Part shown: piece after piece, positions 17,682 through 27,455 of the stretch
Layout of the letters: every line of letters starts with the position of its first letter
How positions within the stretch are numbered: the stretch's first letter is position 1
NCBI RefSeq assembly: GCF_003014615.1
Contig: NZ_PYGI01000001.1
Span: forward strand, 124,001-188,000
DNA from: Marinobacterium halophilum
Lineage (GTDB): Bacteria; Pseudomonadota; Gammaproteobacteria; Pseudomonadales; Balneatricaceae
Reading direction: 5' to 3'
DNA: 64,000 bases
Notes under the pieces: model-generated
Told to the model about the DNA's origin: nothing
What the model saw: only the letters and a program-made list of their open reading frames with translations
The model's database searches: none
Made by a program: the position numbers and the translations under genes

Positions 17682-19415
17682 GTGCCTGTGCTGTTTTCCC
17701 TCCGCCCGCTGACGTTCTGTTTATTGTTATTCAGTGCGCAGCTTTCTGCGGCTCAGTTCACCTTGGAGGGTGTTGAAAATGAGCTGGCTGACAACGTTCG
17801 TGCACTGTTGAGCATTGATGATGCACTGGAACGACAACCTCTCCCTACGGTCAGTCGCTTGCGCTACCTGCATCGCAAGGCACCCAAGGAGATCCGGTTG
17901 GCGCTTGAGCCTTACGGCTATTACCAACCCACCCTGACGCTGCGTTTGGATCTGGAAGGTGAGCCTGAGCGTTGGCTGGTTGCCTATCAGGTCGAGCCCG
18001 GGCCGCAAATGCAGATCCGCAACGCCCGCCTGGTGCTTGAAGGTGAAGGCAGCACTGACGAGGCGTTACAGCAAGTGATTGCAGATTCGCCGGTCAAGCC
18101 CGGGGCGGCGCTACGCCATTCCGATTACAGCGCGCTGAAAAGTGCGCTGCAGTCACGCGCGGCCGAGCGTGGTTATTATCAGGCAGGTTTCCGCAGCAGT
18201 GAAATTCGCGTCGACGTAGCCGCCAATCGAGCGGATATCGAGTTGGTATATGCCACGGGCCCCCGCGCTCGTATTGGCGAGATCCGGCTTGACCCGGCAC
18301 CGGTTTCTGAATCCCTGCTGCGCCGGTATCTGCCGTTTCAGTCTGGTGATCCGGTCAATACTGCACGGTTGATCGAGTATCAGCGCAACCTGATTAACAG
18401 CAACTATTTTGCCGATGTCGAAGTGCGTCCGCTGCTGGATGAACTGACCGATGCCGAATTGCCGGTGGCGGTCAAACTGACTCCGCAAAAACGCAGCCTG
18501 TATCAGGGCGGTTTCGGTTACGGTACTGATACTGGTGCCCGCATGCAGCTGGGTCTGACCCGGCGCTGGGTCAACCATCAGGGACATACGCTGGATACCC
18601 GTTTGCGGGTATCGCAGATTCGTCAGCAGTTCACGACCAGTTACCAGATACCGGGCTTCCAGCCGACCACTGACCGCTTTGCATTCAATTTTCAGTTGGA
18701 GGATGAGCAGTCCGACACTATTGATGCGCAGACTCTCAGTGTTGGCGGCAGTTGGCAGAAACAGTTGGGCGACTGGGAGCGGCGGCTGGCGCTGGACTGG
18801 CAACAGGAAACCTGGACTTTCGAAAATGAAGAACAGGATTCGACGCTACTGATCCCCAGCGCCCGTTTCAGTCGTACACAGGCAGATAACCGGCTTAACA
18901 CCACACGTGGCCATCAAATCAGTTTCGGTGTTGCGGCGGCGGCCAAAAGTTTACTGTCCGATACTGATCTGTTGCAGCTGGATGTGCGCGGCAAGCGCGT
19001 CGACACTCTGTCGGATCGCTGGCGTTTGCTTACCCGTGCTGAAGTCGGGATGACACTGATTGATTCGGTGGATGATCTGCCGGCCAGTCTGCGTTTCTAT
19101 GCCGGGGGCGACAACAGTGTGCGTGGCTATGACTACCAGTCACTGGGTCCGAAAGGGGATGATGGCGAGGTGATTGGCGGGCGTTACCTGGTTGCCGGCA
19201 GCGTTGAGGTTGATTATCTGGTCCGTGATAATTGGCGGGTAGCGGCGTTTGTTGATACCGGCAACGCCTTTGACAACACCGATACCGAGCTGAAAACCGG
19301 TGCCGGTATCGGCGCTCGCTGGCAGTCACCGGTAGGGCCGGTACGACTCGATTTTGCCGTACCGCTGGATGAAGATGGCTGGCAAATACACTTCACTTTG
19401 GGACCTGATTTGTGA
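17682..19415 (+). CDS. tamA: Translocation and assembly module subunit TamA (Omp85 family)
   Basis: A 577-residue outer-membrane protein: signal peptide (ending LSAAQ, about residue 24), three POTRA domains (about 25-265) and a 16-strand Omp85 barrel (about 270-577). The barrel carries the family motif VRGYDYQSLGP (RGY/RGF lid) and ends in HFTLGPDL. Starts at a GTG behind a GAAGGAG ribosome-binding site. It overlaps tamB and together they insert and transport envelope components; TamA sits in the outer membrane. Confidence 0.93.
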   Translation: MPVLFSLRPLTFCLLLFSAQLSAAQFTLEGVENELADNVRALLSIDDALERQPLPTVSRLRYLHRKAPKEIRLALEPYGYYQPTLTLRLDLEGEPERWLVAYQVEPGPQMQIRNARLVLEGEGSTDEALQQVIADSPVKPGAALRHSDYSALKSALQSRAAERGYYQAGFRSSEIRVDVAANRADIELVYATGPRARIGEIRLDPAPVSESLLRRYLPFQSGDPVNTARLIEYQRNLINSNYFADVEVRPLLDELTDAELPVAVKLTPQKRSLYQGGFGYGTDTGARMQLGLTRRWVNHQGHTLDTRLRVSQIRQQFTTSYQIPGFQPTTDRFAFNFQLEDEQSDTIDAQTLSVGGSWQKQLGDWERRLALDWQQETWTFENEEQDSTLLIPSARFSRTQADNRLNTTRGHQISFGVAAAAKSLLSDTDLLQLDVRGKRVDTLSDRWRLLTRAEVGMTLIDSVDDLPASLRFYAGGDNSVRGYDYQSLGPKGDDGEVIGGRYLVAGSVEVDYLVRDNWRVAAFVDTGNAFDNTDTELKTGAGIGARWQSPVGPVRLDFAVPLDEDGWQIHFTLGPDL

Positions 19416-22400
19416 GACCGATGTTGCGTTGGGGGCTGGGTACACTGCTGGCCCTGCTGTTGGGTGTACTGTTACTGTTGTCAGCGGTGTTGTTTCTGCC
19501 TTCGGGCACCCGTTTTGCATTGAATTTCACCGCCTCGCTGTTGCCACAGCTTGAGCTCGACGGGGTCGACGGTACGCTGGCCTCGGATCTGCGTATTGAA
19601 CGCCTTCGTTTCCAGCAGGATGAGTTGAGCATTGAACTTGCCCAGTTGCGGTTGCACTGGAACCTGTGGGCTCTGACCGAGCCGCGCCTCGCAATCCACC
19701 AGCTCAGTGCGGCCAGGCTCGATCTGCAGCTGCCAACCGGCACGGATACGCCGGAACCTGAAGCTGAATCAGCCCCGCTTCAGTTGCCTGAACTTCCCTC
19801 AATCGAATTGCCGTTGCCGCTGGAGCTTAGCCAGGTCGCACTGGGGCATATCCGCGTGGCTCAGGGTGAACAGACCTTGGTGGATGAGCTGAAGGTTAGC
19901 CTTGCCGTACGCTCGCAGGAGCAATTACTGCTGATCGAGCCGCTGCAGGTGGAGCAGCCCGGGAGTCAGGTGAGCCTTAGTGGCTGGGTTGAGCCCGCAC
20001 GCCAGTTTCTCACCCATCTGGAACTTCAGGGACAGACCGATCTCACCCGTTGGGTAAGGCTGGAACACTGGCCCGAGAGCCTGCCGCTGAGTGCGGATCT
20101 GGTGCTGGATTTCGATGGCGCCGAGCGCATCGTCACCTTGGCTCTGGATGCGGAGCAGGGTGATATGCGGATACGCCTGCAGTCACAGATTGAGGGTGAA
20201 GCAGGAGTGATGATCCGGTATCAGCTTGCTGCCGAGGGGCTCAATCCCGCCTTGGGGGCTCCCGACTGGCCCGGAACCTTGGCGCTGGATGCCCACGGCG
20301 AGGTTGCGCTGGGCGGAGAGCTGCCGCAGCTGTCGCTGATGTTGAGTCAATTGCAGGGGCAGCTGCGCCAACAGGCGATCAGCGGAAATGCCCAGCTCGC
20401 CGGAGACACCCGCAGCTGGCAGATTGATGCTCTGAATCTACGTTATGCCGGTGCAAAGGTAGAAGCGAAAGGGGTCGTGAGTGAACAGCTGGCGCTGGAG
20501 TGGGCGCTGGCTGCACCCAACCTGACGCGCTTGCTGCCCGACGCACGTGGGGCGCTTGAACTCAAGGGGCAACTCAGCGGGCCCATGCAGCAGCCTGCGA
20601 TCCAGGCACGCATTCGCGCCAGCCAGCTCGGCTACGCGGATCAGGGTAGTCTGGAACGGCTCAGTGGTGATGTTGCACTGGACCTGTCTGGTGACAGCGA
20701 CTGGTCAGTGGATCTGCAGCTGGACAATGCCACGGCGGCAGGGCAGACGCTTGATCAGGTTCGGCTGGCGCTTAATGGTACACCGGCACAGCATCGACTG
20801 ATCGTGCGCGCCAATGGCAGCCCCGGAAGTGTTGAGCTTGAAGCCAACGGTGGCTGGACCGCTGCGGCACAGCGCTGGAGGGGGGAGCTTGGCCGTCTCG
20901 ACCTCAAGCCAGCACCGCTGAGCCATTGGCAATCGACGGCGGCAGCCGCACTGCAGGTATCCCCGGAAGGATACCTGCTCGACCGTTTCTGTCTGGATGA
21001 GCAAAGCGCCGGTGGCCGCTTGTGCGTGCAGGCGCAGGGCAGCTTTGCCGGCCGTACGGTTGCCAAGGTCACGCTGGATGAGTTGGTGCTGGGGCTGCTG
21101 ACGCCGTTGCTCAATGGCATGCAGTTGACCCCGACACTCTCGGCCGACATCGCTTTCAGTCAGCAGCCGGGCGGAACGCCGGTAGTGGATGCGACGTTGA
21201 ACACCAGTGCCGGCGAGCTCACGCCTGCACAAGCGGATCAATCGTTGCCGCTGGCCCCAATCACCGCCAGGGTTGGGTTGGCAAATGACAACCTGAAGAT
21301 AACCGCGCAAACGCTGCTGGAGTTCCTTGCGGGCGAGTTGGATCTGGCGCTGGATGTGCGAGGCCTGTCGGGGCGTCAGCAGTTGCAGGGCGAACTTCGA
21401 TTGAGCGCGGAGGATCTCGGCCTGGTATCGGTATTGGTGCCGGATCTGCAAAACATGCAGGGCCGTATTGGCGGTCAGCTGAGCCTTGGCGGCACGGTTG
21501 CTGAGCCTGAGCTGACAGGGGAGCTGAGCTATCTTGAAGGCGGCGTGGAGCTGCCGGCGCTGGGGCTGGCGATTGCACCCATCGAGGTGCGCCTGAATCA
21601 AAGCGGGTTGCCGGGGCAGGCGCGCTTTACCGCCTTGGCGACTTCCGGAGAGGGTACGCTTAATCTGGCGGGTGATTATGATCTGGCCCGGCGGGAGGGA
21701 CAGCTGGCCTTGAGTGGCGAAAACTTTACGGCCATGAATACCGCTGAAATACAGGCGCTGATCAGCCCGGATTTAACGCTGCAGCTGGGTGCGCGAGAGA
21801 TTCGTCTAGGCGGCATTCTTAAGGTTCCTTATGCGCAGATATCACCGCCAAAGATCCGCGAAAGCGCTGTTCAACCGTCGGCTGATGTTGTGCGGGTTGA
21901 AGCGGGCAAGGTCGTTGAAAAAGAGCCAGTCGTTCCCGTCTACGCTGACCTGCGGATCGAGCTGGGGGACGATGTGCGGGTGGATGCGTTGGGCTTCAAG
22001 GGCCGTTTGCTGGGTGCGCTGCAGATCGAAGAAACGCCGGGGCAGACCACCCGTGCCACTGGCAGCATTCAGGTCGAAAGCGGTGAATATCGCCTTTATG
22101 GTCAGGACTTGGACATTCGGCGCGGCAGTCTGGTGTATGCCGCCGGTCCCGTGGACAACCCGGGTTTAGACTTGCGGGTCGGACGGCAGGTAGACGAGGT
22201 GGTTGTGGGTGCAAACGTCAGCGGTACCCTGCGTGAACCGCGTATGGATCTCTACGGCGAACCCGCCATGCCGGACAGCAGTGTATTGTCCTATTTAATG
22301 TTGGGTAAGGCACCTGGCGAAAGTTCGGCGGGTGAGCAACAGCTGATGATGCAGGCGGCACTGGCCTTGGGTATGAGTCAGGGTAACAAGATCACCGGCA

Positions 22401-22639
22401 AGCTACGTGAAAACCTGTCACTGGATGAATTCGGCTTTGATACCAGCGCCAATGATGAGTCCGCTTTCTTTATCGGCAAATACCTGTCACCACGCCTCTA
22501 TCTGCGTTACGGCATCGGCGTGCTCGATGCCGTCAATACGTTAAGCCTAAAATACAAGCTCAGCGAAAAATGGCGGGTTGAAGGGCAAAGCAGTGAGCTG
22601 GGCAGTGGCGCAGATATTCTGTATACACTGGAACGGTAA
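19412..22639 (+). CDS. tamB: Translocation and assembly module subunit TamB
   Basis: A 1075-residue protein anchored by one N-terminal helix (about residues 8-30) and made largely of repetitive beta-taco sequence that spans the periplasm; the C-terminal DUF490 domain (about residues 780-1075) contains SVLSYLMLGKAPG and FIGKYLSPRLYLRYGIGVLD, the TamA-binding end. Shorter than E. coli TamB (1259). The start is GTG at 19412 or ATG at 19421; the former overlaps the tamA stop. Probably involved in lipid transport and barrel assembly between the membranes. Confidence 0.93.
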   Translation: MRPMLRWGLGTLLALLLGVLLLLSAVLFLPSGTRFALNFTASLLPQLELDGVDGTLASDLRIERLRFQQDELSIELAQLRLHWNLWALTEPRLAIHQLSAARLDLQLPTGTDTPEPEAESAPLQLPELPSIELPLPLELSQVALGHIRVAQGEQTLVDELKVSLAVRSQEQLLLIEPLQVEQPGSQVSLSGWVEPARQFLTHLELQGQTDLTRWVRLEHWPESLPLSADLVLDFDGAERIVTLALDAEQGDMRIRLQSQIEGEAGVMIRYQLAAEGLNPALGAPDWPGTLALDAHGEVALGGELPQLSLMLSQLQGQLRQQAISGNAQLAGDTRSWQIDALNLRYAGAKVEAKGVVSEQLALEWALAAPNLTRLLPDARGALELKGQLSGPMQQPAIQARIRASQLGYADQGSLERLSGDVALDLSGDSDWSVDLQLDNATAAGQTLDQVRLALNGTPAQHRLIVRANGSPGSVELEANGGWTAAAQRWRGELGRLDLKPAPLSHWQSTAAAALQVSPEGYLLDRFCLDEQSAGGRLCVQAQGSFAGRTVAKVTLDELVLGLLTPLLNGMQLTPTLSADIAFSQQPGGTPVVDATLNTSAGELTPAQADQSLPLAPITARVGLANDNLKITAQTLLEFLAGELDLALDVRGLSGRQQLQGELRLSAEDLGLVSVLVPDLQNMQGRIGGQLSLGGTVAEPELTGELSYLEGGVELPALGLAIAPIEVRLNQSGLPGQARFTALATSGEGTLNLAGDYDLARREGQLALSGENFTAMNTAEIQALISPDLTLQLGAREIRLGGILKVPYAQISPPKIRESAVQPSADVVRVEAGKVVEKEPVVPVYADLRIELGDDVRVDALGFKGRLLGALQIEETPGQTTRATGSIQVESGEYRLYGQDLDIRRGSLVYAAGPVDNPGLDLRVGRQVDEVVVGANVSGTLREPRMDLYGEPAMPDSSVLSYLMLGKAPGESSAGEQQLMMQAALALGMSQGNKITGKLRENLSLDEFGFDTSANDESAFFIGKYLSPRLYLRYGIGVLDAVNTLSLKYKLSEKWRVEGQSSELGSGADILYTLER

Positions 22640-22835
22640 GGAACACTGTTTTCCTGCTACTCAGATGGAATGCTGATCATAGGGGCGATCGGTTTCATCC
22701 GAGTTTATCCCTCTTTTTTCCTGTCAGCTTCAGAGTCTGTCTATGATCAGGGGTATGAACTCCCCTTGGCGGCTATTGTCTTGAAGCAGAATAAACGCTT
22801 CATGTTCAGTACCGAAAGCGAGAAGGAACAATGGC

Positions 22836-23081
22836 ATGATGAGCTGTGAAGAGCATGACTATATCGAGATAGCCTGTACCTTCCAATACCCGGTCAGGTT
22901 AATACTGACGTCCGGCGTGATCATCGAAGGCAGGGCGCTGGATACCCAGCGTAACGGCGCACGTGACGAGTGCATCAAGATTGAGGTTGCAGGTGTTGAG
23001 AGTCTGGTGCTGCAAAACGACATTGCCCGTATGGAGGCCCTGGCGGATAACCCGCATTTTCAGGTGGTCTTATTTTCCTAG
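22836..23081 (+). CDS. rof: Rho-binding antiterminator Rof-like protein
   Basis: An 81-residue protein with the fold pattern of Rof (DYIEIACTFQYPVRLILTSG near the N-terminus, then a glycine-rich turn, KIEVAGVESLVLQNDIARMEAL). Rof binds Rho hexamers and relieves Rho-dependent termination. The ATG at 22836 is followed by a second ATG at 22839; an AGAAGGAA ribosome-binding site precedes them. Stands alone between tamB and the convergent HD-GYP gene. Confidence 0.8.
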   Translation: MMSCEEHDYIEIACTFQYPVRLILTSGVIIEGRALDTQRNGARDECIKIEVAGVESLVLQNDIARMEALADNPHFQVVLFS

Positions 23082-23091
23082 GTGGACGTAC

Positions 23092-24255
23092 TCAGTTTTC
23101 CAAAGCTGTCACTGCTCGTGGTTCAACGGCGCCCATTTTTTCGTCCCGGAATTTGATCACGATCTGCGTCATTTTTTCTTGCTGCTTTTTTAATGCAGCC
23201 ACACAGGCAGGGTCCAGTTTGCCTATTTCTGCCATCCGTTCAAGTTCTGCAATCGCTTCGTGGACTTCCCAGGGTGTTTTGTAGGGGCGGTTGCTGGTAA
23301 GGGCATCGAAAATGTCGGCCACGGTCACGATCCTGGCTTCGACGGGTATCTGGTCTGCCTTGAGTCCGTTGGGGTAGCCGGTACCGTCCAGAAATTCATG
23401 GTGGCAGGCGACGATGTTGAGCATGACCTTAGCGTCGTTAAGGTGGCCCAGTTGGTAGTCTTCCAGTACCTTTTGAATGATTTGAACGCCCTTGTGGACA
23501 TGCCCCTGCATGATCACGCGTTCGTCTTGATCAAGACGGCCCTGCTTGAGCAAAATTTTGTCAGGAATGCCGATTTTGCCGATGTCATGCAGAGATGCGA
23601 ACAGGTAGATGTGCTCGATCTTTTCGTCGCTAAGGCCGTAGTGCTCCGCAACTTCCTTGGCAATCAGCCGTGAAAACTGTGCCATACGCGTCAGGTGCTT
23701 GCCTGTCTCAAAGTCACGAAGGTTGGCGAATTCACGCACGGCCTGAGCGGTGGCCAGGAGTGCTTGTAAAGCGGAAATTTCGGTGGCAATGGTCATGGTG
23801 ATCGTGTTGCAAAACATGACCAGGTCCCGCTGTACAGCGTCAGTAAAAACGCCGCATCGGTTACTGTCGACAAAGATGAAGCCCAGAAGCCGCTGATCGT
23901 TGAACATGGGCAGGGTAAAGGAGGAACTGTAGCCTTGCTCAAGCAGCCAGTTTGAATGAGCGGTGCCGGCCGAAACCTCTTCGGCGATGTCATCGATAAT
24001 ACGGTAGGTGCCGCTTTTCGACATCTCCAGCAGCGAATGACTTTCCGAAAGGGGGTACTCGTATGAGACGATGGCATGCCCCGTATGCGTGCTATTGATG
24101 AAGGTTTTCAGCAGGTCGGTATTAGGGTCGTAGAGGGCACAGGCAATCCTGGCGATGCCGGAAACACTTTCAAGGATCCTGCCGTGGAGCTGGTTTAACC
24201 GGCCGGTAAGAGAATCAACATTGCCAAATAAAGGTATTCCATTGAACTTGGGCAT
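23092..24255 (-). CDS. GAF-HD-GYP domain protein (putative c-di-GMP phosphodiesterase)
   Basis: A 387-residue cytoplasmic protein: GAF-like sensor (about residues 15-165) followed by HD-GYP (about 175-365). The metal-binding HD is in LHDIGKIGIPDKIL, further histidines in GHVHKG and ACHHEFLDGTGYPNGL, where the GYP tripeptide is intact, so c-di-GMP hydrolysis is likely. HD-GYP proteins hydrolyse c-di-GMP to pGpG or GMP. It ends 10 bases from the rof-like gene stop and appears monocistronic. Confidence 0.9.
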   Translation of the reverse strand: MPKFNGIPLFGNVDSLTGRLNQLHGRILESVSGIARIACALYDPNTDLLKTFINSTHTGHAIVSYEYPLSESHSLLEMSKSGTYRIIDDIAEEVSAGTAHSNWLLEQGYSSSFTLPMFNDQRLLGFIFVDSNRCGVFTDAVQRDLVMFCNTITMTIATEISALQALLATAQAVREFANLRDFETGKHLTRMAQFSRLIAKEVAEHYGLSDEKIEHIYLFASLHDIGKIGIPDKILLKQGRLDQDERVIMQGHVHKGVQIIQKVLEDYQLGHLNDAKVMLNIVACHHEFLDGTGYPNGLKADQIPVEARIVTVADIFDALTSNRPYKTPWEVHEAIAELERMAEIGKLDPACVAALKKQQEKMTQIVIKFRDEKMGAVEPRAVTALEN

Positions 24256-24396
24256 AAGGGCCTCAACAGGTCAGTCCATTGTGTTGCTGTTTGGCGGCAT
24301 AAAAATTTTGGTGCTGAGTGTCTCGGTTTAGTCTCAGGCAGTTAGGGGGATTGTGGCGCAAAAAAGAATAGATTGAAATTGTACTATATACGAGAG

Positions 24397-24420
24397 AACC
24401 CGACCTTACGGCCGGGCTCT
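24397..24420. terminator. Hairpin between the Usp gene and the HD-GYP gene
   Basis: GAACCCGACC and GGCCGGGCTC pair over ten positions with two wobble pairs and a four-base loop. It lies 30 bases after the stop of the minus-strand Usp gene. The minus-strand flank lacks a good uridine run, so it could be a weak or processing hairpin rather than a strong terminator. Confidence 0.45.
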
Positions 24421-24449
24421 GTTTACTCCAGATTAGGCGGCAGGGGTTC

Positions 24450-25310
24450 TCAGCGCAACAGCAACAGAGGAACGGGGCTGTTGTGCAGCATCCAGTTGGT
24501 CATGCTGCCGACCAGTAGCTGGCGGATACGTGAATGGCCCCAGGCTCCCATTGCCAGTAAATCGATGCCGTTGTGCTTGATGTACTCCACCAGTGCCGGG
24601 CGCACCTCGTCCTGCTCCAGCGTCACGGTGGTGACGTCAAAGCCATGGCCCTGCAGCATTTTCTCGGCGTTGGCCAGCTGTTCGCGCTGGCGCTCGACAC
24701 GCTTGCCGGCCATCACCAGGTGACAGTGAGTGCCCTTTAGTAGCGGGCTTTGCGCAATCTGGCTCAGGGCCTGATTGGCGGTGGCGCTGCCGTCATAGGC
24801 CAGCATGAAGCTTTTGGGTGCGCTAAAGCCATCCAGTGCAACCAGCATGGGTTTGTGCAGAGTGCGGGTCACGTTCTCCAGATGGCTGCCGACCGCGCTG
24901 GCTGCGCGGGTATGGGCCTCACCCTGGCGGCCCATGATCAGCAGGCGGGTATCTGCCTCATTTTCTCTCAGGGTGTCGACCAAGGTGTCGTGGCGCTGCA
25001 GGCGCTCGATCTGTTCGGCAGGCACACCAGCCGTCTCGATCTGCTTCTGTGCTTCCTGCAACATGAAACGGCCCTGTTCCAGCATCAGACGGCTGCGCTG
25101 GTTATCCAGTTCGACCAGTTCCTCAAGCAGATGCTCACGGGTGCCCAGGCCGATATTGCCGCTCATGTCACTTTCAGTCGGATAGTCGCTTTTTTCCAGT
25201 ACGTGCAACAGCTGCAGCGGGGTGTCCAGCTGTTGCTGGGCCCAGGCAGCAGCATCACAGACGGCGAGTGCTGCCTGTGAACCATCGATACATGCAATGA
25301 TTTTGCTCAT
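24450..25310 (-). CDS. Tandem-domain universal stress protein
   Basis: A 286-residue protein made of two UspA domains (about 1-140 and 150-286). The first begins MSKIIACIDGSQAALAVCDA; the second ends MGAWGHSRIRQLLVGSMTNW, which has the G-2x-G-9x-G(S/T) nucleotide loop, so ATP binding is likely in domain 2. Domain 1 has a similar MGRQGEAH stretch. It is nine bases downstream of the SulP gene, so the pair form an operon. Confidence 0.9.
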   Translation of the reverse strand: MSKIIACIDGSQAALAVCDAAAWAQQQLDTPLQLLHVLEKSDYPTESDMSGNIGLGTREHLLEELVELDNQRSRLMLEQGRFMLQEAQKQIETAGVPAEQIERLQRHDTLVDTLRENEADTRLLIMGRQGEAHTRAASAVGSHLENVTRTLHKPMLVALDGFSAPKSFMLAYDGSATANQALSQIAQSPLLKGTHCHLVMAGKRVERQREQLANAEKMLQGHGFDVTTVTLEQDEVRPALVEYIKHNGIDLLAMGAWGHSRIRQLLVGSMTNWMLHNSPVPLLLLR

Positions 25311-25319
25311 GTTCGCTCC

Positions 25320-26810
25320 TTAGTGCCCGGCCGTAGAGTTGGCAATGGCTTCCGGCTTGTCGTGCTGAGCCATCTTGTCGACGATGGTGCGGCTGGCTTC
25401 GTTGAGGCCGATGATCTCGACTTCGACGCCTTCGCGGCGGAACTTGAGTACCACCTTGTCCAACGCGGCCACCGCACTGATATCCCAGAAATGGGCTTCG
25501 CTCAGGTCTATTACGACCTTATCAAGCACTTCCTTGAAGTCAAAGGCTGCGATGAATTTCTCACAGGAGGTGAAGAACACCTGACCGACGACCTGGTAGG
25601 TACGGGTCTCGGTATTGGCGTCCTTGCGGCTGCGGATGACCATGTGCTGGCCGACCTTGTTGGCGAAGAACAGTGACGCCAGCAAGACACCGACAAACAC
25701 GCCGATCGCCAGGTTGTGGGTGGCAACCACCACGCCAACGGTGGCAATCATGACAATGTTGGTGGACAGCGGGTGCGTGCGCAGGTCACGGATCGACTCC
25801 CACGAGAATGTGCCGATAGACACCATGATCATCACTGCGACCAGTGCTGCCATCGGAATCTGGCTGATCCACTCATCCAGGAAGACCACCAGGATAATCA
25901 GGAACAGACCGGCAACAAAGGTGGACAGGCGGCCGCGGCCACCGGATTTCACGTTGATGATCGACTGGCCGATCATGGCACAACCGGCCATGCCACCGAG
26001 CAGGCCGGCGCCGATGTTGGCGACACCTTGACCCTTGCATTCACGGTTGCGATCACTGCTGGTGTCGGTCAGTTCGTCAACGATGTTGGCAGTCATCATC
26101 GACTCCAGCAAACCGACGACGGCCAGGCCCAGTGAGTAAGGCAGGATGATCAGTAGCGTTTCCAGGTTCAGCGGCACTTCCGGCCATAGGAAGATCGGCA
26201 GGGTATCCGGCAGGTCACCCATATCACCGACGGTACGGATATCCAGTCCCATCATCATGGCGATAGCGGTCAACAGAACAATGCACACCAGCGGCGAGGG
26301 CAGGTTCTTGCCCAGCACGGGGATATAGGGGAACAGGTAAATAATACCCAGGCCCGCTGCTGTCATGGCATAGACATGCCAAGTGACGTTGGTCAGCTCC
26401 GGCAGCTGTGCCATAAAAATCAGGATTGCCAAGGCGTTGACGAAGCCGGTGACCACCGAACGCGAGACAAAGCGCATCAGGTCACCGAGCTTGAGGAAGC
26501 CGGCAATAATCTGGAAAACCCCCGTCAGCAGGGTAGCCGCCAACAGGTATTGCAGGCCGTGATCCTTGACCAGCGTAACCATCAACAGTGCCATGGCACC
26601 GGTGGCGGCTGAGATCATGCCTGGGCGGCCACCGAAAAAGGCGATGATCACGGCGATACAGAAGGACGCATAGAGGCCGACCTTGGGGTCGACGCCGGCG
26701 ATGATGGAAAAGGCGATCGCTTCAGGTATCAGGGCCAGTGCCACCACCGTGCCCGACAAAAGGTCGTTGCGGGTGTTGGAGAACCACTCCTGTTTCATTC
26801 GTTGCAGCAT
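25320..26810 (-). CDS. SulP family anion transporter with STAS domain
   Basis: A 496-residue transporter with about 11-14 membrane segments (residues about 15-400) and a C-terminal STAS domain (about 425-496). Motifs include [23 protein letters not shown] at the N-terminus and [25 protein letters not shown]. SulP proteins carry sulfate, bicarbonate or dicarboxylates; pairing with a UspA gene is frequent and has suggested bicarbonate/sulfate uptake. A TATAAT-like -10 is present on the minus strand at 26968-26973, but no good -35. Confidence 0.9.
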   Translation of the reverse strand: MLQRMKQEWFSNTRNDLLSGTVVALALIPEAIAFSIIAGVDPKVGLYASFCIAVIIAFFGGRPGMISAATGAMALLMVTLVKDHGLQYLLAATLLTGVFQIIAGFLKLGDLMRFVSRSVVTGFVNALAILIFMAQLPELTNVTWHVYAMTAAGLGIIYLFPYIPVLGKNLPSPLVCIVLLTAIAMMMGLDIRTVGDMGDLPDTLPIFLWPEVPLNLETLLIILPYSLGLAVVGLLESMMTANIVDELTDTSSDRNRECKGQGVANIGAGLLGGMAGCAMIGQSIINVKSGGRGRLSTFVAGLFLIILVVFLDEWISQIPMAALVAVMIMVSIGTFSWESIRDLRTHPLSTNIVMIATVGVVVATHNLAIGVFVGVLLASLFFANKVGQHMVIRSRKDANTETRTYQVVGQVFFTSCEKFIAAFDFKEVLDKVVIDLSEAHFWDISAVAALDKVVLKFRREGVEVEIIGLNEASRTIVDKMAQHDKPEAIANSTAGH

Positions 26811-27019
26811 CTACAGCTCTCTTGCTTGAGGTGTATGAGTATCGGGAGTTGCCCAGCGCGTTGGTGCCGGGGCGTGTCTACGGCTGTCCCTGATGTATTG
26901 GTATCAGTGCAGCAAGGGTAAGGCACCAGAAGCAGCGCAATGGCTCCTGTGGCAATTAAGGCGGGAAATTATACAGAAAACTCAGCCTTCATGCAGCTTG
27001 ATAGGCAGCTGCAAGCTTG

Positions 27020-27043
27020 CATATATGTATAGCCATATATATG
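27020..27043 (+). promoter_or_regulatory. Candidate ArsR operator
   Basis: Inverted repeat CATATAT (27020-27026) and ATATATG (27037-27043) with a ten-base spacer, in an AT-rich stretch 30 bases before the arsR start. Its placement suggests the regulator's own operator; ArsR operators are often AT-rich imperfect dyads. No direct evidence of binding. Confidence 0.5.
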
Positions 27044-27073
27044 ATTTTTCATATAAATAGGAGGAGCCACGAA

Positions 27074-27430
27074 ATGATACCCCTGGAGTTGTTTAAGGCG
27101 CTGGCGGATGAAACACGGCTGCTGAGTATCCTGTTGATTCAACAGGAAGGGGAGCTATGCGTGTGTGAACTGGTGACAGCTTTGGCCAGTTCTCAGCCCA
27201 AGATTTCCCGCCATTTGGCGCAGCTGCGTACGTTGGGGTTATTGGCTGATCGGCGACAGGGACAGTGGGTGTTTTATCGCTTACATCCGGACCTGCCGGG
27301 GTGGGTGCGTGAAGTGATGGCCAGTGCGGCAGCGCAGTCGGATATGCAATTGGCCCAGCCGTTGGCCCGTCTTGAGGCAATGGCTTCGCGTCCTGCTGTG
27401 GGTGGCAATGCCTGTGGTTCGGCGTGCTGA
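27074..27430 (+). CDS. arsR: ArsR/SmtB family arsenic-responsive repressor
   Basis: A 118-residue winged-helix regulator. The As(III)-binding ELCVCEL motif (Cys-Val-Cys in helix alpha-3) is present at about residues 29-35, followed by the recognition helix [18 protein letters not shown]. The C-terminal end carries two more cysteines (NACGSAC). I place the start at 27074, behind an AGGAGG ribosome-binding site, not at the upstream ATG 27017. It controls the arsenic genes that follow. Confidence 0.92.
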   Translation: MIPLELFKALADETRLLSILLIQQEGELCVCELVTALASSQPKISRHLAQLRTLGLLADRRQGQWVFYRLHPDLPGWVREVMASAAAQSDMQLAQPLARLEAMASRPAVGGNACGSAC

Positions 27431-27455
27431 TATCGAGTCTGAATGGAGAGCTGAA

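Noticed and set aside
27017-27073. Upstream ATG as the arsR start
   Set aside because: It would start within the operator dyad and lacks a ribosome-binding site, whereas 27074 has AGGAGG at the correct distance.
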